Of a stretch of 6,656 nt of DNA, positions 1-4,553 are shown one piece after another. The position numbers were made by a program, and so were the translations under genes. Every line of letters begins with the position of its first letter. Position 1 is the stretch's first letter. Source of the stretch: Parcubacteria group bacterium Gr01-1014_72 (GTDB taxonomy: Bacteria; Patescibacteriota; Minisyncoccia; Phycocordibacterales; VMFH01); the NCBI GenBank assembly GCA_007375925.1, contig VMFH01000029.1, positions 1 through 6,656 on the forward strand. The letters are read 5' to 3'. Under the pieces are notes generated by a model. The model saw nothing but the letters and a program-made list of their open reading frames with translations, had not been told where the DNA came from and made no database searches.

Positions 1-891
1 TGCGCGATTGTAAATCGCGAAAAGCTCCTTGCGGGAAAGTCTCACTCCACGCCTCGCATCTGAAGCTATTTCAGGTGTTTGGAGTAATCGTGCACGCTGC
101 GTGCGCGGGTCCACGACGACCTGCCCATACTGATTGAGCTCCACAAGCCCCTTCACATATTCAGTGGAGGGAACGGAACCAATCTCAACGAAGATGCCGC
201 CGACGGGGAGCTCCGTCGTCTCGCCGGTCTCCACATTTTTGTACACAAGCGCCGTTACGAATTTTTCGCCTTTCACCTCAATCGGCTCAACTGGCGTAAT
301 GGCCTTTACGGCAGGATTTTTTAGCACACGCTCCACCGTAACGGGGTCGGCGCGAAACTCGCGCCGCCGGTGGAGGAGGTATACGTGCGGGCAGTACGCC
401 ATGAGCTGCGCCGCCGTCTCAAATCCGGCGTTCCCGCCGCCGATGACCGCCACATCCTTTCCGGCGAAGAGCGGTCCGTCGCAGGAGGCGCAGTAGGTAA
501 TGCCTTTGTGCTCAAGCGCGGTGGCGCCCGGCACCTCAAGTTTGCGCCGATGACTGCCGGCGGTTATGAGAACGGTCTTTGCGTCAAATGATTTTCCGCC
601 GTCGGTTGTGATGTGAAATCCTTCGGCGGATTTTTCAACCTTCGCGACGAGTTCACCCTCGACGACTTCCACGATGTCGGCGGCATACGCGAGGAGATGA
701 TTCTTGAGATTTTCGGCAAGCTCCATGCCGGAAATTTTTACGGTGCCGATCCAGTTTTCAATACCTTCCGACACAACCGATTGCCCGCCCCACTCTTTTG
801 TTATGAAAACCGTTTTGAGCCGCTTGCGCGACGCATACACGCCTGCGGCGACACCCGCTGGACCGCCGCCGATGATGGCTAAATCGTACAT
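1..891 (-). CDS. trxB: Thioredoxin-disulfide reductase-like flavoprotein, partial, open at left edge
   Basis: An FAD- and NADPH-dependent cytoplasmic reductase, expected to pass electrons from NADPH to thioredoxin. The frame opens with ATG at 889-891 and has no stop before base 1. Visible motifs are the N-terminal FAD dinucleotide fold GGGPAG (residues 8-13), the redox pair CASC (134-137), the second dinucleotide fold GGGNAG (151-156), the NADP-type HRRREFRA (174-181), and VEIG near 235-238. These are in family order and spacing. After VVVDPRTQ (258-265) the family normally continues with TSVPGIFAAGD, which binds FAD. Here residues 266-297 (bases 1-96) carry nothing like it in this frame or the two others, so the C-terminus looks replaced, frameshifted beyond recognition, or misjoined. 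It is separated from ftsZ by a terminator. No Shine-Dalgarno motif precedes the start. The family call is firm; an intact enzyme is doubtful. Confidence 0.85.
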   Translation of the reverse strand, partial: MYDLAIIGGGPAGVAAGVYASRKRLKTVFITKEWGGQSVVSEGIENWIGTVKISGMELAENLKNHLLAYAADIVEVVEGELVAKVEKSAEGFHITTDGGKSFDAKTVLITAGSHRRKLEVPGATALEHKGITYCASCDGPLFAGKDVAVIGGGNAGFETAAQLMAYCPHVYLLHRRREFRADPVTVERVLKNPAVKAITPVEPIEVKGEKFVTALVYKNVETGETTELPVGGIFVEIGSVPSTEYVKGLVELNQYGQVVVDPRTQRARLLQTPEIASDARRGVRLSRKELFAIYNRA

Positions 892-938
892 TAGTTTAGA
901 AGTTAGAAGTGATACGTTGTAAGTTTAGAAACAGTCAG

Positions 939-967
939 ATTATAACTTAAAAACTTTCAAACTTAAA
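939..967 (-). promoter_or_regulatory. Possible promoter of the thioredoxin reductase gene
   Basis: On the minus strand a perfect TATAAT lies at 939-944, with a weak -35 hexamer TTTAAG (962-967) 17 nt upstream. A transcript would start near 932 and have a leader of about 40 nt. The area is AT-rich and overlaps the T-rich tail of the ftsZ terminator, so a chance TATAAT is possible. The placement right after a terminator and before a gene favours it. Confidence 0.4.
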
Positions 968-1002
968 GCATCCGCCCGCGAGAGCTACTCGCGGGCGGAT
1001 GC
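951..1002 (-). terminator. Rho-independent terminator of ftsZ
   Basis: GCATCCGCCCGCGAG (968-982) pairs perfectly with CTCGCGGGCGGATGC (988-1002) around a 5-nt loop, giving a GC-rich 15-bp stem. Reading on the minus strand, it begins 12 nt after the ftsZ stop codon. It is followed by a discontinuous T-rich tail that starts TTTAAGTTTG (967-958) and contains TTTTT (953-949). On the plus strand no T-run follows directly, so it should act mainly on the ftsZ transcript. Confidence 0.85.
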
Positions 1003-1014
1003 GTAACTTACAAA

Positions 1015-2163
1015 CTACTTTTTTGCGCGGCGCAAAAATGCGGGAACAGCGCCCCAATCGTCATCGCTTTCTTCGGGGCCCTTCTTTTCCTCTGCGGGCT
1101 TCTCCCCTAGTTTCGCGGGGGCGGTAGCCGGCGGTACGAGCGCATTGAAAATCTTACCCTTCTTATCATCCAACGCGTCTGCTTGGAAAAGCGACTTGCG
1201 GTGGACGCCTTCGGGGAATCCGGAGGCAATGACGGTAATCTTGATCTCGCCTTTTTTCAGCTTCTCATCACGAATGGTTCCGAAAATAACTTTCGCGTTT
1301 GCGTCAATGGACTCGGTGATGATTTTTGCCGCGTCCTGAATCTCAAACATGGTAAGGTCGTCGCCGCCGGCGATTGAGAAGAGGACGCCGCGGGCGCCGG
1401 CGATGGAGAGCTCAAGGAGGGGAGAGCTGATGGCGTTCTTCGCCGCTTCCTCGGCACGCTTTTCACCGGAGGCGTTGCCGATGCCCATGAGGGCGGAGCC
1501 GGCATTTTCAAGAACCGCGCGCACGTCGGCGAAGTCCACATTGATGATACCCGGGGTGGTGATGAGGTCCGAGATTCCCTCAACCGCCTGCCGTAGCACC
1601 TCGTCGCACATCGCAAATGCGGCCTTCGCCGTCGTTTCTTTCGAAATGGCCGCAAGGAGGCGGTCATTCGGGATGACGATAATTGCGTCCACCGCCTTCC
1701 GGAGGTCCTCAAGTCCCTGTTCGGCGAGGCGGAGCCGTTGTTGTCCCTCAAAGAAGAACGGTTTCGTCGTGATGGCGACGGTGAGCGCCCCGAGCTCTTT
1801 TGCCGTTTTCGCGACGACGGGCGCGGCGCCGGTGAAGGTGCCGCCACCCTCGCCGCCCGCGATGAAGACCATGTCGGCGCCCTTGATCGCCTCCTGAATT
1901 TCTTCTTTTGTCTCTTCCACGGCCCGCTTGCCGAGTTCCGCGTTCATGCCGGTGCCGAGGCCGCGCGTCAAATTTTTGCCGATGTGAATTTTTTTCTTGG
2001 CGAGCGTATTGTGGAGGTCCTGCGCGTCGGTGTTGATGGCGATGAACTCAACTCCCTTCACTTTGGAGTTGATCATGTGGTTGATGGCATTCTTGCCGGA
2101 GCCACCGAGGCCAAGTACCTTGATACGCGCGAATGCCTCAATGTCGGGTGCAATTTGTGGCAT
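1015..2163 (-). CDS. ftsZ: Cell division protein FtsZ
   Basis: The tubulin-like GTPase that polymerises into the cytokinetic ring. It is 382 residues, a normal length. The N-terminal nucleotide-binding domain starts with IKVLGLGGSGKNAINHM (14-30), NTDAQDL (44-50) and the tubulin signature at 106-112. The T7 synergy loop NVDFADV (208-214) keeps Asn208, Asp210 and Asp213, which complete the GTPase site of the next subunit. SGEKRAEEAAKNAISSPLL (232-250) is typical. A variable charged linker (about 345-368) leads to the C-terminal peptide VPAFLRRAKK (373-382), the usual docking site for FtsA. Oddities: the signature reads GGGTFTG instead of GGGTGTG, and the T1 loop is GGSGKNA instead of the glycine-only GGGGGNA. 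The start is the ATG at 2161-2163, preceded by CTCTCC and no Shine-Dalgarno motif. It lies 185 nt after ftsA and ends at a strong terminator. Confidence 0.96.
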   Translation of the reverse strand: MPQIAPDIEAFARIKVLGLGGSGKNAINHMINSKVKGVEFIAINTDAQDLHNTLAKKKIHIGKNLTRGLGTGMNAELGKRAVEETKEEIQEAIKGADMVFIAGGEGGGTFTGAAPVVAKTAKELGALTVAITTKPFFFEGQQRLRLAEQGLEDLRKAVDAIIVIPNDRLLAAISKETTAKAAFAMCDEVLRQAVEGISDLITTPGIINVDFADVRAVLENAGSALMGIGNASGEKRAEEAAKNAISSPLLELSIAGARGVLFSIAGGDDLTMFEIQDAAKIITESIDANAKVIFGTIRDEKLKKGEIKITVIASGFPEGVHRKSLFQADALDDKKGKIFNALVPPATAPAKLGEKPAEEKKGPEESDDDWGAVPAFLRRAKK

Positions 2164-2169
2164 GGAGAG

Positions 2170-2197
2170 TAGCGTTTAGCTTGTAGCGTTTAGCTTG
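2170..2197. repeat. 14-bp tandem duplication in the ftsZ leader
   Basis: TAGCGTTTAGCTTG occurs twice head to tail (2170-2183 and 2184-2197) with no mismatch, followed by the start of a third unit (TAG, 2198-2200). It sits 7 nt upstream of the ftsZ start codon, so it forms the end of the 5' leader. On the minus strand each unit contains TACAAG-like sequence at its border. Function unknown; copy number may vary between strains. Confidence 0.8.
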
Positions 2198-2205
2198 TAG
2201 AGCGG

Positions 2206-2236
2206 TGATAAAAACCTTTTGTCGCAAGGCCAAAAG
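2206..2236 (-). promoter_or_regulatory. Terminator-like hairpin in the ftsA-ftsZ spacer
   Basis: On the minus strand CTTTTG (2236-2231) pairs with CAAAAG (2221-2216) around a 9-nt loop, followed by GGTTTTTATC. The stem is only 6 bp and AU-rich, so it would be a weak terminator or attenuator, placed about 110 nt after the ftsA stop. It could adjust the FtsA to FtsZ ratio. This is a structural reading only. Confidence 0.35.
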
Positions 2237-2248
2237 TACTCTCTACGG

Positions 2249-2269
2249 GCTAGGTGGCCACATCCTAGC
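2249..2269 (-). promoter_or_regulatory. Small stem-loop in the ftsA-ftsZ spacer
   Basis: GCTAGG (2249-2254) pairs with CCTAGC (2264-2269) around a 9-nt loop that contains the palindrome TGGCCA. It lies about 12 nt upstream of the terminator-like hairpin on the ftsZ-ward transcript, so the two could form one leader structure. The minus-strand sequence TGCTAGGAT here could also pass as an extended -10 element, but no -35 hexamer is present. Confidence 0.3.
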
Positions 2270-2348
2270 ACAGAGTGTTCCGAGGGGAAGTCTTGACAAA
2301 GAAATCAGATATGATTGTTTTTTTGTCCGAACTTCGCCCGTGTGCAGT

Positions 2349-3530
2349 TTAGGGCAAGAATTGCTTGAGCCAGTTGAGGAGGTCGCGGCGCGTTCGCCGG
2401 AGGAGAAGCGCCGTGGTGCCCCCGACCTCGCTCTTGCCGTTGCCGAGATTCAAGAGACACAGGCCAAAGGCAACCGCCCACATCGCATCCTTCACGTGAC
2501 TCTTCGGATTTTCACCGAAACGAAGGGACGCGACGCGCGCGGGGAGCCGGAGCGCCGCCCGTGCAAGGTCTTCAATCGTCTCTATGCCGGAGCCCCCTCC
2601 CGTTATGACGATACCCGCGGGGAGGAGACCGCTGCGCCCCAATTTCTTGAGGTGCGCTTCAATGAGGTCAAAGATGTCCGAGAGGCGCGCCTCAACAATT
2701 TCCTCCAGCCGCTTTCGCGGGTAGGTGGTGCCGACAATGCCGCCGCGCTTCACCTCCTCCGCCTCTTCAAGGGGAATGCGGAGGCCGAGTGCGATGTCGT
2801 TGGTGATGGTGCTCCCTCCGATCGGAAACACTTCCAGCGAAATCGGCACATCGTTTTCAAAGACAACAATGGAAACAGTTTCAGACCCGATGTTGGCGAG
2901 CACGCACCCCGCGATTTTCTGCTGCTTGGTGAGCGTGATGAGACTTGCGGCGATGGGGGACGCGACAACCTCTTCCACGTCTACCCCCGCTTCCTCAACG
3001 GCGGCGACGAGGTCGCTCAAGTGCTGCTCAAGGACAGTGACGAAGAAGACCCTCGCCTCAAGCTTCGTCCCCTTCATGCCGACGGGGCGTCCATAGACAA
3101 CTTTCCCGTCAATTTTGTACTGCACCGGCACCGTGTGGATGATGCGGCGGTTCAGGAGAAGCGCTGCGTTCATTTCCCCCTGGCTTGCATCCACCGCCTT
3201 CCGGACATCCAACTCCGTTATTTCGGAGTCGGCGCGCGAGATGACGGTGGTGCCACTCCCGTTTGTCCCTGCAAGCCCGATTCCTCCGACGCCGAGAAAG
3301 GCGCTCTTGATTTTTATTCCGGCGGCTCGTTCAGCTTGCGAGAGCGCGCTTCGGACGGAGCGGACGACTTCGCCGTGGTCAACAACGTAGCCCTGCCGTA
3401 CCCCCCGCGATTCCGCCGTGCCGATGCCGGCAACGCGCGGGAGCATCGCCGCATCTCCGGACGCCTCGGCGAAGAGTACCCGAACTTGGTGCGAACCAAT
3501 GTCTATACCGACTGCAGTGCGGCGGGCCAT
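2349..3530 (-). CDS. ftsA: Cell division protein FtsA
   Basis: The actin-fold membrane anchor of the FtsZ ring. It has 393 residues, within the usual range. The N-terminal phosphate-1 loop is VGIDIGSHQVRV (7-18), followed by RGVRQGYVVD (42-51). The FtsA-specific 1C subdomain spans roughly 80-165, with VPVQYKIDG (134-142) and GRPVGMKGTKLEAR (147-160). IGGSTITNDIALGL (237-250) and LEEAEEVK (254-261) are diagnostic. The adenosine-binding loop ITGGGSGIETIE (309-320) follows. The C-terminal helix RRTRRDLLNWLKQFLP (378-393) is basic and amphipathic, as needed for membrane attachment. Oddity: the phosphate-2 loop is NIGSETVSIVVF (213-224), lacking the Asp and Gly pair of the common form. The ATG at 3528-3530 is preceded by ATCTCCT with no Shine-Dalgarno motif. 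ftsZ follows on the same strand; upstream is a palindromic element instead of ftsQ or mur genes. Confidence 0.95.
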   Translation of the reverse strand: MARRTAVGIDIGSHQVRVLFAEASGDAAMLPRVAGIGTAESRGVRQGYVVDHGEVVRSVRSALSQAERAAGIKIKSAFLGVGGIGLAGTNGSGTTVISRADSEITELDVRKAVDASQGEMNAALLLNRRIIHTVPVQYKIDGKVVYGRPVGMKGTKLEARVFFVTVLEQHLSDLVAAVEEAGVDVEEVVASPIAASLITLTKQQKIAGCVLANIGSETVSIVVFENDVPISLEVFPIGGSTITNDIALGLRIPLEEAEEVKRGGIVGTTYPRKRLEEIVEARLSDIFDLIEAHLKKLGRSGLLPAGIVITGGGSGIETIEDLARAALRLPARVASLRFGENPKSHVKDAMWAVAFGLCLLNLGNGKSEVGGTTALLLRRTRRDLLNWLKQFLP

Positions 3531-3541
3531 AGGAGATGAAA

Positions 3542-3552
3542 AATTAAAAATG
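3542..3552. repeat. Dispersed motif AATTAAAAATG, copy 1
   Basis: An exact 11-base copy of AATTAAAAATG left of the palindromic element. Identical copies lie right of the element (3758-3768) and near the right window edge (6636-6646), always in AT-rich intergenic DNA. Copies 1 and 2 bracket the palindrome as a direct repeat, but the low complexity makes a true target-site duplication uncertain. Confidence 0.5.
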
Positions 3553-3572
3553 TAAAGTTTAAAGTGGCAATC

Positions 3573-3756
3573 TAGAACTCATCCCAAAACCTATCGCAAT
3601 CCAAAGCCGTGCCAGATTTGAGGAAAAAACAGTGCAGACGAGGGAGGTGCACCGAGGTGCTCCGACTGAGGATAAGGTGTTTTTTACCAAATCTGGCGCG
3701 GCGACGATGCGAAATTTCCTCCGATTGTTCCATGGTAGGTTTTGGGATGAGTTCTA
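3573..3756. repeat. 184-bp imperfect palindrome (possible MITE or REP-like element)
   Basis: Three nested stems share one centre. The outer stem is 21 bp perfect: 3573-3593 pairs with 3736-3756, extended by a G-T pair and a C-G pair. CAATC (3597-3601) can pair with GATTG (3723-3727) across an asymmetric interior loop. Then GCCAGATTTG (3611-3620) pairs with CAAATCTGGC (3688-3697), followed by AAAAAACA (3624-3631) with TGTTTTTT (3678-3685). The apical 46 nt contain a direct repeat GAGGTGC (3644-3650 and 3654-3660). The GC-richer palindrome sits between AT-rich flanks, suggesting insertion. As RNA it would form a long hairpin between ybeY and ftsA. It might be a non-autonomous mobile element, a REP-type repeat or a processing structure. 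Confidence 0.8.
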
Positions 3757-3782
3757 TAATTAAAAATGAGAAGCTGATTCAA
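3753..3782 (-). promoter_or_regulatory. Possible ftsA promoter
   Basis: On the minus strand TTGAAT (3777-3782) and TATAGA (3753-3758) are 18 nt apart. A transcript from here would carry the whole palindrome in a leader of more than 200 nt before ftsA. The hexamers are imperfect and the DNA is AT-rich, so the call is weak. Confidence 0.25.
3758..3768. repeat. Dispersed motif AATTAAAAATG, copy 2
   Basis: Exact copy of the motif, one base after the right end of the palindrome. With copy 1 it forms an 11-bp direct repeat around the element; copy 1 is 20 nt outside the left end, so the pair is not symmetric. Confidence 0.5.
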
Positions 3783-3795
3783 AACTTTACATTTT

Positions 3796-4254
3796 TTACA
3801 TCGTCTTTAACTTCGCGCGATGGGAAAGATGTGCAACTCTCTGTGTTGGGTGAGAGATTGAGAATAGTTTGCAATAACGGACTTCTTCACGCTCCATTGT
3901 ACTCCCATGGCGGTATCCCTTCAAATGCAAGAGCCCGTGGATAAAGAGGAAGGTGAGGAATGGAACGTTCGCCATCCCGAAACGCCTTGCCTCGGCGCGC
4001 GCGCTCTTCCGGTGCATGAATATTTCTCCCGTTCCCTCGCCAAGCGGGAAGCTTAAGATGTTGGTTGGAGAGTCTTCTGCGCGGTAGGCAAGGTTGAGGG
4101 CGCGCATCCGGCGGGCTCCGACAAAAACCAAAGAGAGCGCGTAACGTTTTCCCACGATACGTTCCTTGATGCGCCGTAGGGGTAGCTGTTTGATGATGGA
4201 GGTGTCCCCTCGATTGGCCGCGGTTGCGATGGAGAATGTGCCGGAGCTCCGCAT
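3796..4254 (-). CDS. ybeY: Endoribonuclease YbeY, 16S rRNA maturation factor
   Basis: A small metal-dependent endoribonuclease that takes part in 16S rRNA 3'-end maturation and ribosome quality control. It has 152 residues, typical of the family. The conserved YRAEDSPTNILSFP (57-70) includes Arg58. The metal-binding triad HGLLHLKGYRH (106-116) has His106, His110 and His116 in the family H-x3-H-x5-H spacing. The usual GYDH is GYRH here, so the Asp is replaced by Arg115. The C-terminal tail (about 133-152) extends beyond the conserved core into AT-rich DNA, and its stop codon touches the arm of the inverted repeat. The ATG at 4252-4254 is 6 nt after the rpsU stop, which implies translational coupling. 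No Shine-Dalgarno motif is seen. The rpsU neighbour also belongs to the 30S subunit, which fits the role. Confidence 0.9.
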   Translation of the reverse strand: MRSSGTFSIATAANRGDTSIIKQLPLRRIKERIVGKRYALSLVFVGARRMRALNLAYRAEDSPTNILSFPLGEGTGEIFMHRKSARAEARRFGMANVPFLTFLFIHGLLHLKGYRHGSTMEREEVRYCKLFSISHPTQRVAHLSHRAKLKTM

Positions 4255-4260
4255 AGGTAC

Positions 4261-4509
4261 TTACTGCCTTCCTTTCATTGTTTTATCCTGGAGTTTCCCG
4301 AGCTTAATGAGACGCTCCACTTCATGGAGCCGCGTGAGCCGCTTGAGCGCATGTTTCTTCCGCGTTTGTTTGGACTCGTTCCTTGTTTTGTACCGATTGC
4401 TGCGGACCTTCGGGAGAACGCCGGAACCCTGCACCCGCTTTGAAAAGCGCCGCAGGAGCGCGGCGTTATTCTCATTGCCGGTCTTCATCACTTCAACGTT
4501 GATCGCCAT
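4261..4509 (-). CDS. rpsU: Small ribosomal subunit protein bS21
   Basis: A basic ribosomal protein of the 30S platform, near the 3' end of 16S rRNA. It has 82 residues, slightly longer than the roughly 70 of E. coli. The diagnostic part is ALLRRFSKRVQGSGVLPKV (17-35), matching the bS21 pattern of a short helix, RRF and a Gly-Val/Ile-Leu turn. SNRYKTRNESKQTRKKHALKR (37-57) continues the Lys/Arg-rich helix. It starts with ATG at 4507-4509 and ends with TAA at 4261-4263. It follows the HisRS-like gene by 44 nt and precedes ybeY by 6 nt. A 7-bp hairpin lies just upstream of its start, and no Shine-Dalgarno motif is visible. Confidence 0.88.
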   Translation of the reverse strand: MAINVEVMKTGNENNAALLRRFSKRVQGSGVLPKVRSNRYKTRNESKQTRKKHALKRLTRLHEVERLIKLGKLQDKTMKGRQ

Positions 4510-4514
4510 AGGAT

Positions 4515-4532
4515 GCTATCGTAGCACGAAGC
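4515..4532 (-). promoter_or_regulatory. Hairpin immediately upstream of rpsU
   Basis: On the minus strand GCTTCGT pairs with ACG-A-(T)-AGC around a GCT triloop: 4515-4517 with 4530-4532 and 4519-4522 with 4526-4529, with base 4518 bulged. The 7 pairs end 5 nt before the rpsU ATG, where they could affect initiation or serve as an autoregulatory site for bS21. Short hairpins occur by chance, so this is tentative. Confidence 0.3.
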
Positions 4533-4553
4533 AATCCTGTTTCGCAACGATCA

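Larger units (their letters stand above)
3546..3796. repeat. Outer 15-bp inverted repeat bracketing the palindromic element
   Basis: AAAAATGTAAAGTTT (3546-3560) is the exact reverse complement of AAACTTTACATTTTT (3782-3796). The arms enclose the 184-bp palindrome and 12-25 nt of unpaired sequence on each side. The right arm meets the ybeY stop codon TAA (3796-3798). The arms are AT-rich, so they resemble terminal inverted repeats only in position; no encoded transposase is present. Confidence 0.6.

Noticed and set aside
1349..1897. Plus-strand open frame of 182 codons opposite ftsZ, and the 196-codon minus frame 1257-1847
   Set aside because: Both are out-of-frame shadows of ftsZ, Ser/Arg/Pro-rich with no motif.
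2293..2315. Plus-strand TTGACA followed by TATGAT
   Set aside because: The spacing is only 11 nt, far from the 16-18 needed, and it would drive transcription antisense to ftsA.
2205..3539. Long plus-strand open frame of 444 codons opposite ftsA
   Set aside because: It is antisense to a clear FtsA and runs into the ftsA-ftsZ spacer; its translation has no recognisable domain and is Arg/Asp-rich as expected of a shadow of GC-rich coding DNA.
3755..3760. Perfect plus-strand TATAAT at the palindrome end
   Set aside because: No -35 at a usable distance and no plus-strand gene downstream; likely chance in AT-rich DNA.
3609..3944. Plus-strand open frame of 111 codons starting in the palindrome
   Set aside because: It begins inside the hairpin arm and then overlaps the ybeY 3' end antisense; composition reflects the repeat and no domain is recognised.
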